Below, in pieces: positions 13,446-25,165 of a stretch of DNA of 64,000 nucleotides. The notes below the pieces were generated by a model, which saw nothing but the letters and a program-made list of their open reading frames with translations, did not search any database and was not told where the DNA came from. The position numbers and the translations under genes are program-made. Each line of letters starts with the position of its first letter. The stretch's first letter is position 1. Source of the DNA: Emmonsiellopsis sp. PD_33 (taxonomy: Eukaryota; Ascomycota; Eurotiomycetes; Onygenales; Ajellomycetaceae); assembly GCA_032988165.1 (NCBI GenBank), contig JANTQF010000050.1, positions 62,001 through 126,000 on the forward strand. Reading direction: 5' to 3'.

Positions 13446-15542
13446 ATGGCAGACGAGGAGCGGCCCCCAAAAAGGCATAAGCCTTCCCATGAGGCATCCT
13501 GGGAGGGGCATTCAACTTCCCCGAAGCCAACCAGTACGTTGGCATCTCTGAAGAGATCCATAAGTCCTCCCCTGCGGCAGCTTCGGAGCCAACCAGACAC
13601 GCCCAGTTCCAATACACCAAGGGAAGAGGATAGAATCCCATCAAATATTATCCCTTCTCCGGTCCAGCTGACCCATATCCGTGATTTATCTGTGTCCTCA
13701 GGGAATAACACCGACACTATCAAGCTGCGAGATATTCTTGGTGACCCTCTAATTAAGGAATGCTGGCAGTTCAATTATATGTTTGATGTGGATTTTGTGA
13801 TGCGTCAGTTTGATGAAGATGTACGGAATCTAGTCCAGGTGAAACTCATCCATGGTTCTTGGAAAAGAGAGTCTCCAAATCGAATCCACATAGATGTTAG
13901 TATGAACGTTCCCAGTCGGATTAGTATCCGGTTACGGAAACACTTTCTACAGTTTACTCACCAAAGAGCCATAACCATAATCATTCAGAAAATGATTTGG
14001 ATCTTTAGATCGCTAACTGTTATTCAGGAAGCTTGTCGTCGATACCCCAATGTGGAGCCCATCATCGCTTACATGCCAGAGCCCTTTGGAACTCATCATT
14101 CTAAGATGATGATCCTTATTCGGCATGATGAACAAGCGCAGTAAGTATACATTGCCCACCTAACATTTCTTTATCACTGAATCCTATAGAGTTATTATAC
14201 ACACGGCAAACATGATCCCTGGAGACTGGGCAAACATGTGTCAAGCGGCATGGCGATCCCCGCTTCTTCCGATGATACCCAAAGGAGAAGAGCAAACAAA
14301 ACGTGTCACTGAGAATAGGATCGGATTAGGGACCCGTTTCAAAAGAGATTTGCTAGCCTACCTTGAGATGTATGGACATAAAAAAACAGGCCCGTTGATC
14401 GAACAGCTCGAGAAATATGATTTCGACGCTATACGTGCTGCGTTAATCGCCAGCGTTCCATCAAGACAGGCAGACGATGAATTAAATTCTGAAAGGCAGA
14501 CCTTATGGGGCTGGCCGGCTCTGAAAGACACAATACGCCAAATCCCTTTCGAAAAGGGGGCCGATGGTTCAAAAAAGAAGCCCCATATTGTCATCCAGGT
14601 GAGTAAAGTTAGAGCATTAGTTTACAACCTTTGGTCATCTTCTAACAGTGAATAATCGCCTAGATATCTTCCGTGGCCACCTTAGGCCAAACCGATAAAT
14701 GGTTAAAGGAAACCTTTTTCAACGCACTCTCGCCATCCCCGTCCCATTCTTCAGGTATATTCAAAGCAAACCGCAATTTCCCAAGCAAATTCTCAATTGT
14801 ATTCCCCACCCCCGACGAGGTCCGCCGATCATTGAATGGTTACGTATCTGGCGGGTCTATCCACATGAAACTCCAAAGTACTGCGCAGCAGAAACAGCTT
14901 CAATATTTACGCCCTTACCTGTGTCGCTGGGCCGGAGATACCGGCAATGGTAATAACAAATCGACAAAAGGCAAAACGTTCAGTCAAGAAACCGTCGATA
15001 ACCCAGGCAATAGTGAGAACCGGATCAGAGAAGCAGGACGCCGCAGAGCAGCACCACATATTAAAACATATGTCCGTTTTTCAGACGCGGACATGACCAC
15101 TATCGACTGGGCGATGGTGACCTCCGCGAATCTATCGTTACAAGCATGGGGCGCGGCGTCAAACGGGAAGAAAGAGATCCGGATATGTAGTTGGGAAATA
15201 GGCGTGTTGATTTGGCCAGATTTGTTCGCCGATATGGGCGGCGGTACAGATAATGCCAAATCCAGTCCAAGGGGCAAGGGAAAGGAGGTTCCCACGGAGC
15301 GAAATACCACGACCATGGTGCCGTGCTTTAGGAAGGATACACCAGATCCAAGTCAAACCACTGTTTATGCGCAGAAAGCAGAACCAGGAACTCCCGGTCC
15401 TCTGAAGTCATCGACCCTCATCGGTTTCCGCATGCCATACGATCTTCCTCTCACGCCCTATACCTCCCAAGACCAACCCTGGTGCGCCACAGCTGCATAC
15501 AGCGAGCCTGACTGGCTTGGTCAGACTTGGGAAGAAGGGTAG
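13446..15542 (+). CDS. TDP1: Tyrosyl-DNA phosphodiesterase 1
   Basis: Four exons: 13446-13895, 14028-14140, 14190-14598 and 14664-15542, 616 residues. Tdp1 hydrolyses the 3'-phosphotyrosyl bond left by stalled topoisomerase I and cleans other 3' blocking groups in the nucleus. Both HxK motifs of the phospholipase-D fold are visible: FGTHHSKMMIL near residue 172 and APHIKTYVRF near 455. The second is followed by the conserved VTSANLSLQAWGA segment (near 479). The N terminus is basic and proline-rich (PPKRHK), fitting nuclear location. The first intron (132 nt, GTTAGT...CTAACTGTTATTCAG) has no in-frame stop, so a careless model would retain 44 extra residues just before EACRRYPN. The branch site and the conserved flanks argue for splicing. 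It converges on the ACBP gene. Confidence 0.95.
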
Positions 15543-16409
15543 CTTTCTAGACTACCTTCGCGCAAGTACCAGTCGCAGGTTTTTAGGCGGGTAAATGGTT
15601 TAAGCGACGTATTTGCTGCCTTTTGGCCTATAATCTGGCAAATGGTGGATGGAATTCCTCGCTTGGTTTTGGTAGTACGCGCCATATCCTCTTCCGAATG
15701 CATGGCGGAGACACAAAAACTATATCTCAAGTCCTCGTAAAGGCGCCCAGAAGCATCACGAGTCCGCCGGTCCGAGATAGTGGCACTAGGATATATTCGA
15801 GTGGGATATCGCGGTACTACAAGTCACGGCGGCGGTAGACATGTCGATTGCATCCAAGTCAGTTCCCCGAAGTTTCTCTACCGATGAGAGATATCGAGGA
15901 CGACCTTGACAAACTGTCTCCGCTTTGGGCACATTTGGCCTACTGGATAAGTATGCGGTAACGGTCGAGAGTTCTGCATCATGCTCCACCTCTGACCTTG
16001 TCAAGATAACGAAGAGGAGAAAGGGGAATGTTCTATTCGCAGAATGCATAACCGCAGACGGTTGTTGGGAAATTGAGGTCCCCTCAGTCAGCATGAGGGT
16101 AGATCTAGGAAGGGGGGAAGTCCAGAAATGAAAAGTTACAGCCCAAAAAAGAAGCCATCCATATATCCACAGTGTAATTTCAGTTAAGTAGCTCAGTACT
16201 CTAGGATAAATTCCACGCTACATACATACATAACATGCCATAAATGTATATGATTCATTTCATTTCATATCCCCCAATTCCCGAGAAACCCCGGCGTTGT
16301 TAAAACACCCCTGGGTTTCGTGATGTTTGGATTGCACGTCCAACCTCCTCCTTTCCACACAGATCTATCTAAATCTGTTTATGCCATCTATCCATCTACC
16401 CCCATCACT
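15543..16409. other. Convergent spacer TDP1/ACBP
   Basis: Intergenic DNA between two 3' ends. Short frames occur (for example around 15880-16130) but have no recognisable motif or splice partner. I call nothing coding here. Confidence 0.55.
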
Positions 16410-17016
16410 CTAGTTCCCGCCAACCTGCTCCGGCGCCTTCGAGTCATCATAGCCATACTTCTCCTTCAGCTTCTCGATGAGCTCGACGTATTGCTTCTGC
16501 GCGTCCTCGGCGGAGAGGCCCTCCTCGGCGATTTTCTTCCAGGCGTTATATTTGTATTTGCCCTATGGGTCGGGGGAAAAGAATCGTCAGAGCTTTATTT
16601 AAACAATATGACCATGGAATGGTTCTGAAGGGGCATAATATCCCCTTCCGGTTTCATTCCACGAGTAGATAGACATACCTTGAAGTCAAAAGTACCAGGC
16701 TTAGGCGCCTCCTCGAAGGTAGGGTCTTGGGTTCCTTGCTTGAAGAGGGCGTAGAGCTATGGTTTGTTTCCGTGAGTTAGTAAGAATTGTATACCCGATC
16801 ACTCCCCTCTCTCACCCCCCTCTCTCTCGCTCTCTTTCTTTTTATACGTCACATCTCCTCTCTTCCCTCGTCATCCCTAAGGATTTCCCCACTTCATAAC
16901 CAGCAAAAAAGAAGTCTCCAACGAACCTGCAACAGATCATCATCGCTAGGCTTGGAAGCCAGTTTCCGGCTCGCCTCAACGGCGGCTTCGAATTCAGGGG
17001 ACTTAGCGACAGGCAT
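16410..17016 (-). CDS. Acyl-CoA-binding protein (ACBP)
   Basis: Three exons on the minus strand: 17016-16927, 16756-16679 and 16562-16410, 106 residues. Introns begin GTTCGT and GTATGT and end CATAG in both cases. ACBP is a small four-helix cytosolic protein that binds long-chain acyl-CoA esters and buffers their pool for lipid synthesis and transport. The family pattern is clear: FEAAVEASRKL in helix 1, KPSDDDLLQLYALFKQGT in helix 2 and its loop, PKPGTFDFKGKYKYNAWKK (the CoA-binding Lys/Tyr region), then AQKQYVELIEKLKEKYG in helix 4. The length is slightly above the usual 86-92 residues because of a short C-terminal tail. It lies tail-to-tail with TDP1. Confidence 0.95.
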
Positions 17017-18061
17017 TATTGCGGCGGAGGCAGGGGGGTAGGTATTCAAGTCGGCGCGGGGCGGATAGATGGGATATCGGATTTTGTAGTTGCGTGGTTT
17101 CTGTGTATACAGAAATGGATATCGTTTTCTGCCTAGGATCTTGGGTTAGCTTATAACGCCCAGGTATAGTTAAGTCGATGGTCGCGTCACTGTTATAAGT
17201 GCAGCACGGTGGTAGAGAAAGCCGCCCAGCTCGCTCCGCGCATAGCTCGAGAGAGAGGGAAATGGGAGATCCCCCAGACGAAGAGTAAAACTCACCTAGG
17301 CTACTAGATAGCAGACTCGTTTTCCAAAAAAAGGTCCCAAGAAAGTTCAAAGATAGTATCTGATATCAACGAAGACCGGAGAGAGCTGCAGCTTCGGAGA
17401 TAAAATGTTGGGAGGTTTTGGTGGGGGTTGGGAGGGGCGGGGAGGGGGATTATGTAATGGATCCGGCGTTGGCCCGATGAGGGGGTCACGGGATACCGAT
17501 GTCATCGGGACATTGAGCAGTTGGTTCCTGGAAAAGAGAATTAATGGTGAAACCTTAGAGTTTTGGGTGTTGTTGGATCCATAACTTATGGTTTACTTTA
17601 GATCTGGGGGCCGGGAAGGGCAGACAGGGGTATCTCGTAATTCGTCCCGTTTCATTCATGCATTTCTATCTGACAGTGGATCCCAGGCATACATGCAAGA
17701 GGGGTAAAATAAACTCAACGCGCCAGAAGGCTGCAAAACGAAATGCCCAGAAGGTATATATGCAAGCAAAGCCACTCCGTGCGCCTATGAAGTAAGCCAA
17801 AGCATGAAGGGAAAAAAATCCAAGGACAAACCAGGAGCGTTTTTCTCCAAAGGGAAAAGGGAACCGGTATCCAAACAATCTGGACAAGGAGGGAAATGCG
17901 CAGAAATCTAATGCATATGTTTCAAACGTGATTCAATAGTCACAGTCGATCCGAACAACCAATCGGTAAAATTCAAAATGGAAATGCTGCCTTCTGGACT
18001 TAGCAGCCGCATCCAGGATGCCGTATTGTTGGATAAGATTTCAAGTATCGCCGGTGAATGT
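17017..18061. other. Spacer between ACBP and CHIP-like gene
   Basis: About 1 kb upstream of ACBP and downstream of the CHIP-like gene, both on the minus strand. It probably holds the ACBP promoter and leader. No credible open frame or RNA gene was recognised. Confidence 0.5.
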
Positions 18062-19075
18062 TCACCAATCCACTGCCCAACCGTTGTTTGTGAGGAATTC
18101 CTCACAAGCCTCTTTTAAACCAAAGTTGGGCCGAAGATCACTAGCACTCATCGGCAAACGGGTGATCGGGTCAACGGCAGAGTGTTGAATGTGTTTGAGG
18201 ATGCTGGTACGCTCAAAGGAGTGGCCGGATGGGGTGGTCACCGGGTCCTGCATGATCTCGAAGGTGATACTATCGATGAGATAGTCAGGGACAACCTATA
18301 TTGATGAAATTGTCAGCGAGGAAACCAAAATGTTTCCACGAATAGAGTGGAAAATGGTAAGCGACGCGTATACATACTCTTTCTTTCATCTCCACACCAA
18401 GCGCAGAAGCGAATACGTCCCGAACAACGTCCAACCTCTTCTGCGCCTCGTCTAGCAATTCCTTTTCATCCTCTTTATACCCAATCTGCCCAATCTCCCC
18501 GGATTTTAACCTATCACGTAGCCCCTTCAGCTCTCGATCCAGATCCGACTGCATCAATTCCTCTATCCTTCGTAGGGTCTCATTCTGGTTTCTTAGCCGC
18601 GCCGTTTCCTTCGCCGCCCATATCGACTGTTTTGCCCGCAGTATTATCCTGGATAGAGGTTCGGAATTGGGGTTCTTTGTTTCTAGACTCGCTTTATATG
18701 CAGTCTGTGCAATATCGTATGCTTCAGTTGGGCGCTGGAGGCCGAGCAGAGCTTGCGAAAGGAAATATTTCGACTTGATGCTGGCAGGGTTTTTTGGGCC
18801 GAAGAGATCGGTGGCCATGCGGGCATCGTGCTCGGCGCCCTCCCAGTTCTCAAGCTTAATGCGGACTAGTGCACGGTTGTTGAAGAAGGAGGGCTCATTA
18901 GAATTCTTCTGGATACTAGGTCTCGAGTTAGGAGATTGAGGTAATTACAAAGCAGGATATCTAGATAGGCCGGGGAAGAAGGGCAGGCTCACGCTTGTGA
19001 GTATAATTCCTCAGCGCCGGTATAATCGCCTTCCTTGAAGCGATCATTGCCTCTGTTTTTCAACTCGTATGCCAT
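18062..19075 (-). CDS. CHIP-like TPR and U-box E3 ubiquitin ligase
   Basis: Three exons: 19075-18993, 18915-18378 and 18295-18062, 284 residues. Introns start GTGAGC and GTATGT and end CCTAG and ATATAG. The N-terminal half is a TPR array (begins MAYELKNRGNDRFKEGDY, includes EPSFFNNRALVRIKLENW), followed by a charged coiled coil (RNQNETLRRIEELMQSDL). The C terminus is a U-box: ITFEIMQDPVTTPSGHSFER, then a DPITRLPM segment and a closing helix. This order and length match STUB1/CHIP, which docks on the C termini of Hsp70/Hsp90 and ubiquitinates misfolded clients. S. cerevisiae has no clear CHIP, whereas filamentous fungi do. The ATG was set at MAYELK because the upstream in-frame extension is Ser/Arg-rich and unlike the family. 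Confidence 0.9.
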
Positions 19076-20470
19076 TTGATCTCGCGCAGTATGAATGCTT
19101 GTTTCCTTTGATCTTGAAGGTGAAAGACCGCCCCCGCGCCCTCGAAAACCAGTGCCGAAAGAATGGTTAATCCCAAGAGTGGGTTGGTTAGTTCTCGTAC
19201 TTTTAAAAAGGAATGGCAGTGAATAGACACGTCTGCACGGGAGAGTTCCCCGCCAAAAGCAGGGCTGAAAACGAGTGGCTGTGGGTGGTGAAGACAACAA
19301 TTATTAATGGCCTGTTGTTTCCGCCGTAAACACGCCGAAGGAACATCGATAGAAGCCGTTGGAAGCCTGAGGTGCCCCGTTCTGCGCTAGACCCGATCAG
19401 TGCAGGATGTACGCTGCCCTAGCCGGTGTGGGGTCCCGCTGGTTCCCACTAAAGCGGCACTAGCCAGGTCCAGATTTGTCGCTAGCGTGTATCTGCCAGG
19501 TGGACATCAGCCCTCGCGACCTCGGGACAAACCGCACAATAACATCCAACATCTAGATTCTGCCCCCTGGCTCTTTACAGGCGGCTTTGGGACGAATATG
19601 GCGTCGTTAAGAGGCGAGCACCGTGCGCTGTGTGCAGTTAAACTATGTTATTACTTGAATCCTTCGTTACCAGAGCGCTATCGGGGCTGAATAAACGCCT
19701 TTTTTCATACTCAGCTCATCATCCTCCCCGGATATATGAAAGGACGTGCCAAAGAATAATGTCATCTTATTCTACCTCTTGTTATCATTATAACCACTGC
19801 CAAGGTGCCAAAAAAAAGCCTCCTGCACCTGGTAAGCACCAGAAATGGAGAGAATAGGCGCTTTCGTCTCGTTTTGAGAGTCTGGACTGTCAAACCACCA
19901 CATTCTCTCCAGCGCGCAGCCTGGATTGGAACCGGCGGAGAAGATGAACCATATCAATATAACACCATACTATCTGTATAACTCTAGGATCGGGCCACCT
20001 CGGCGGCGTTTTATTTCGATATCAACCCGCCATGCGTGCGTCGGCTCTTCCTTCGCACCTGGTGACGGTGTCTGAGGGCCGAGCAGGACCGAGCCATACT
20101 GTCAGCTGGTTAGATTAACAGTATAACTACAAAGCTTTATTTGCCGATACCAGCTACAACCTCAAGCCCCCATGCAGCGCGAGGCATGACTCTTCACATC
20201 TGCGGCTGAACAACAGCATTCTCTGTACAGACTCATGTCAGGTCCTTACTGTTAGCATCAGCCACGCTGAATATCCAATACATGCTGGATTGGCAGCTAC
20301 GCTCAAAGGAGGGCGATGAAGAATACGCTTCAGAAAGATGACGGGGCTATTCTTAAATTTTGCGCAGGGACCCCTTCTGTTGCAGTATATATAGTTTGGA
20401 ATATCTCCAATACTTTTTTGGTGTGATCACAATTGCCTTCATTGTAGAGCTTCAAAAGCCTCAATTGATC
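19076..20470. promoter_or_regulatory. Divergent spacer CHIP-like / secreted protein
   Basis: About 1.4 kb separates the two divergent start codons. A TATATATAG element at about 20386-20394 lies 80 bp before the secreted-protein ATG and is a good core-promoter candidate. The 19390-19640 part is locally GC-rich but holds no supportable gene. Confidence 0.5.
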
Positions 20471-23400
20471 ATGAATTTACTCAGCTACTCCCTGAAATTT
20501 CTGGCCATCGGCCTTCTGCTAGAGTTTGCTGTCGCTCGGGAGCCGCTCGTCAACAACCAGGGCAGGTAAGTGTCCCCTATCTATGTCTCAAGACATTGTC
20601 AATATGGTTTCTAAAGATGATCATGTGTCCAGATTCGCTTTTGTCGACAATATCCGTACTATAAGCGTGAACGGATCGGTTCCTCATGATAGGTAGAATT
20701 CTTCGATTTTGATTTCCAGCTTGGACAAGCTGCTCATAGATCCACAGGTCAAGCCTTGAGCTAGTTCGTCGAGACCCAGGCGAGGGTGGATTATGTCGTG
20801 GGAAGTGCGACGGAGCAGCTTTGAGAGAGAGGGCCTTGCATAAAAGGTCATCGGACAATGATGGCTTTTTTAAAGAACTGTGGAATTTCATTACTAAAAG
20901 TCTTCGCAAGAGAGTCTTTGATGAGTTTGCTACCATCACCCAAGAAGGGATGGACGCGTGGATGGTCAACCGATTTGAAAATCCGGTGCGCGGTTTTGAG
21001 TGGGTCTTTGACCCTGAAGTCCTGAACGGGAGACACAGGGATGAGAATACCGCGAGATTCACTACCCTTGGCGATAGGAGAGTTGAGATGGGCCTCGCGG
21101 GTCTCTGTGGGTGCTCGATTCTTGTGGTAATGTCTAGAAGGGCGGTCTATTTTGCCCATTTCTTGTGAGTTATCTTCATTTACTTCTCCTGGGTGCCAAC
21201 GTTAATTGTCTGAACAGTGAAAACTTGTCCTGGAGACCGGATGAGTGGGTTTTGGAGGATCGCGGAATTACGGATCTCGAGCAGAATTTTCGGATATCAG
21301 TTCTAGACTTCTTAGACACTGGCAGAGATTGGCCGGGTGAGGATGTGAACCAAAACCCAAGTCTGAGTAGGCACGCGCGAGCTTTTCAACCTAACTCCCA
21401 TCCTCGGGCGTTCATTCTAACACCTCAGAGGGAAAGCGGTGGCGGGGCCGATGGAGAATCCCATTATTTGCCTGGTCTGTATTTCGAGCACATGGTCGGG
21501 TTACTTACACAGAAAGTTTTTGAAATACTACCGGGTATCCCGTTGGATATATATTCCTACCAAGCAGTGGATGGTAGAAATTCCCTGCATGATAGAACCG
21601 GAAGGGGAAAAGCCCTGTTTCAATATGACCCGGCGGCCTTGGACGGGGGTTATAGAGGTGCGAGGCTCATTTTACAGGGAGGCGACGTTGATATTCATGG
21701 ATTAGGAGGTGAAAGGATTCATCGTGGGGTCGTCTACTCTCCTTATTGGCGTGCGAACGAGGCGAGGTTGCTTTCCTTCCCCGAGTGGCAGGGTCCGGGT
21801 GCGGCGGAAGACTTGTTGCTTGCATGCGGAGCCCAGTTTTACGAGGACAGCCAATACACCTGCTATAACGGCACTCTCTGCCCCGTTGTGGATGGAGTCC
21901 GAACTCAGATCTGCGGCACCCAATGCTATCTCGAGTCGGTTTATACATGCTACGAGACCATGCTCTGCCCTGTTCAGAATGGTGTCGCCACTTTGCCGTG
22001 CGGAGGAGACTGCTATCTTCCATCAGAGTACCGGTAAGATAAGTCCCTGAAGTGTGGATAGTAGAATTGGGTAAGCTGACTATTTGACACAGCTGTGAAG
22101 CGTCGCATTTAATTCCAATTCTTCCTCCAGACGGCGACTTCCACCAGCACACTCGTAGTGCTACCACTACAAGCAGCTCACCTGGTGCCCAAGGAGGACA
22201 ATTTATTTTCAATGGAACAACCTACCCAATAGGAACACAGCCACTTACCATCATAGACCATGGACAGACGGTCATCCTAGGTCCAAACGGTCTAGTAATT
22301 GGGACAGATATAATATCAATACCTGCCTCCCAAACTGTGCCGATGGCCATCACCACTGGTGGAGTCACCTTCACCTTTGTACCAAAACCTTCAGGTTCCG
22401 GAAACCCATCCGCAACAGAGACAAACTTTCCATCCAGCCCTGGACCAGCCAGCAGCGATGTGTCGCCCCCATCATCAGTCCCGACCAGTGCAGTTCCGGG
22501 CCCGACTCCAACCTCCGTGATTCCTCGCTCAACAACCAATCCGGCCACAGTCCCACCGGGTCCTACTAATACGGATATTAGCACGGTTGTCACCATCACT
22601 GCTTTGGACGGTTCTAGTACGATGGAAGCCACTTTCACCCCCACCACATTCGAACAATTCGCTACGCTAACTGATACAACGACAATTACCACAATCACTG
22701 ATGGCGTGCCCACAACGCTGGTGATAGCTCCTGGAGGCATCGCCTGGGGACCTGTGAACACTGATACAAGTACTCCTAGCGACTTCCCTCCTATCCCGTT
22801 CCCGACATTGCCGCCTGCACCACAGAGCTCCCACGTTTTCCCGCCAGAGACATCGTCTACTTCTTCCTCCACAGGCAATCCGTTCCCGTCTTCGCAGTTC
22901 ACACTCCCTCCACCCATCACCACAGTCATCACCACTGACTCGGCAGGGTCTTCCATTGTTACAACGATTACTGGAACGACTGATGCAAACGGGATTGTGG
23001 TACCGATCACTACATTATCTACGGCCGCAGCCGTCAGCTCAGCAGAAGCGTTGGTATCCCGTCTTGACAGTGTTTCCGACGCGATAGCCGCACTCTCCTC
23101 TAGTCCAGCAGACGCAGCAAGCGCCAGCTCGGCCGTGGCTGCAATTGAAACCGCTAAATCTGGTAGGAATATGAATTACCCTCTTCCACTCTCTCGCATA
23201 TTATGTTAACGTACTTGCAGATACAGATAGCTTTGGTATTGGACTCGGCTTCTCCCTGCCAGGACTGTGCTTTATATTCTGCGGCTCGGCAGGCAGTGCT
23301 GCATCCATACTAGATAGTCTCAAAAACACGGTTTCTAGCGTCATCGGGGGTACGGCTGGGCCTGGCTCACTGACAGCTCCGCTCGCTGACTTGATCAACA

Positions 23401-24080
23401 TCGCCGACGAGCTCGCCGAGGACGTCTGGGAAGCAAACAACGACCCGAGTGCTACAACTTTCCATCCCCAGCCCACAATTACGTCCTCCAACACCGCATC
23501 GCCATCCTGCACTGGTACCCCTGTGGTGAACTGCGACGTGATCTGTGAGGTGGGTACCTCGGGTGAGGATACCACTACTTCCTCCTGCTACTCGACCACC
23601 TGTAGCGTCGAGACCAACTGTGGAGGAGCAGACGCCACCTCAACTTCCTATGATTATGTCTACTGTCCCGCGTCCTACACCGACGCTGGAATGTCTCTAT
23701 ATTCATATGAGGGATACACGTGGGTTCCAACTATGCCGGCGCCTACGGGTGATGATAGCAACCCTAGCACCACGCCAGTGACAACAACCGCGCCCGCATC
23801 TACCACAACCGTCGAACCGCCAACAACGGCCGAACCGCCAACAACGCCTGAACCCCCAACAACGGCCCAACCTCCAACAACGAGCACAACGAGTTCAACC
23901 ACTCGTCCGACGCCTACAGCAGTGACGAAGTGCGATACCTATGAGGACTGTCCGAGATGTCAGGAAGGGTACTATCGCTGTTGTTTCTCCGGGTGCAATG
24001 GGATGCCGATGCCGGGTTCGAATACCTGTAGCTGTATTAAAGATGGAGAGGATCTGGGTGCTTCTTGTGGATGTATGTAG
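20471..24080 (+). CDS. Large secreted Cys-rich and Ser/Thr-rich protein
   Basis: Six exons by manual splicing: 20471-20565, 20633-20692, 20748-21164, 21218-22033, 22093-23162 and 23221-24080, about 1105 residues. A signal peptide is clear (LLSYSLKFLAIGLLLEFAVA). The N-terminal domain contains GLAGLCGCSILVVMSRRAVY and FFENLSW, a pattern I associate with uncharacterised fungal secreted proteins. Residues around 400-470 hold two to three Cys-rich repeats of the form CG-x-Q/C-Y...YTCY...LCPV-x-G-V, resembling the fungal carbohydrate-binding domain found on some endo-1,3-glucanases (CBM52-like; from memory). A long Ser/Thr/Pro stalk follows, then a CGSAG region, an EPPTT tandem repeat and a terminal Cys-rich knot (12 Cys in the last 50 residues). 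I see no GPI signal and no recognised catalytic domain. A wall-associated glycoprotein is inferred. The second and third exons are the least certain. Confidence 0.72.
21822..22110 (+). repeat. Cys-rich CBM-like repeats inside the secreted protein
   Basis: Two full copies and a third, intron-split partial copy of a roughly 32-residue unit: CG, then 4-6 residues, then Y-[TR]-C, then LCPV and a GV turn. The spacing of Cys residues is kept while other positions vary, which suggests domain duplication rather than low complexity. Confidence 0.65.
23812..23886 (+). repeat. 18-bp tandem repeat coding EPPTT units
   Basis: Four near-identical 18-bp units encode V/A/P/A-x-PPTT (VEPPTT, AEPPTT, PEPPTT, AQPPTT). 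Such Pro/Thr repeats are usual O-glycosylated stalks of fungal wall proteins and may vary in copy number between strains. Confidence 0.8.
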
Positions 24081-25165
24081 ATTGTTTATATAACTGTTTT
24101 GCTGATCAGTTGGAACTATAGATGGGATATTAGATGGTGTTGAGATAATGAATGGGGGAGTTCCCAGTGGGTGTAATCAATTGGTTAAGATTCTTTTCCT
24201 GAAAATAAGGATGGTTTTTAAATGTCTAGAGAGCCCACATGGGAAAGTTGTACGGCCTTAAGTGTCTTTAGACGGCGTTCATTTTTATAAGAGCGAGGAT
24301 TGTCCATGAAGGTTATAGGGTCTCCCCCTATGAATGAATAACTTGCATTTCCATGGAATTTTACTTTTTTCATGAATCGGATATTTACCTGATACCCCTT
24401 TTTTAAATGAAAAGAATCCAAAGTAGAGCCATGTCCCAAAACAAACTCCCTACATCCCCAAAAGAAAAGTAACATCAAGAAAATGAAAACCAATACTTCC
24501 CACACTAAATGTCGTAATCTCCTCTTCAACCTCTTGTCAACCTCACCCCCCAAACAAATCCATAGTTACGCGCGAGGCCGCATCTATCTGCTGTGCCAAG
24601 TGGGCGACTGGAAAGGGGGATGTCTCCACCTACACATCCTCATCCGGTAAGACCACTTTCATCCATCATAGAGAGCTGCATCTTGTTGGAAGTAAATAGT
24701 CGAGATGTATCGATATCCGTCAAAACCTAGCTAGTCGAGCATTGAGAGCTGTTTTGAAGAATTGGAGCTCTAGAATTGGCTAGCTCATCTAAGGCCTCGG
24801 TTCGGTTCGGCCCCGCAACCTTCGCATGGCCCCGCCGATTGACAGAATGTGACGACGTACGGAATATAAAAAGTAGATAGGGCTGAATTTGACATCGGCC
24901 GGGGCTAGATGGTCATTGACGCCCTGCAGCATAGCCCAGTCGGTTCATCGTAAAAGTGACCTAGCGCTTCTTGCTGAATTCAACTGCAGCCACGTCTTCA
25001 TTTCCTTTCCAGGGCATGAAATTATGTATCTATGTCTCCCACCTATAGTTAGTTACGCTTGTATTCTCCTAAAGCATCGGTGAGATTATAGTTCACATAC
25101 CATGCGTAAAAGTAGGATATCTTCTCCGCCAACCCACCGACAACCCCCTCGTCCATTCCACGCCC
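24081..25165. other. Convergent spacer
   Basis: Between the 3' ends of the secreted-protein gene (+) and the TIM-barrel gene (-). A minus-strand frame at 24218-24553 has one hydrophobic stretch but no other support. Nothing else is recognised. Confidence 0.5.

Noticed and set aside
24218..24553. Minus-strand frame with one hydrophobic stretch
   Set aside because: It lies in a convergent spacer with no other support. A single Phe/Leu run in T-rich DNA is not evidence of a membrane protein.
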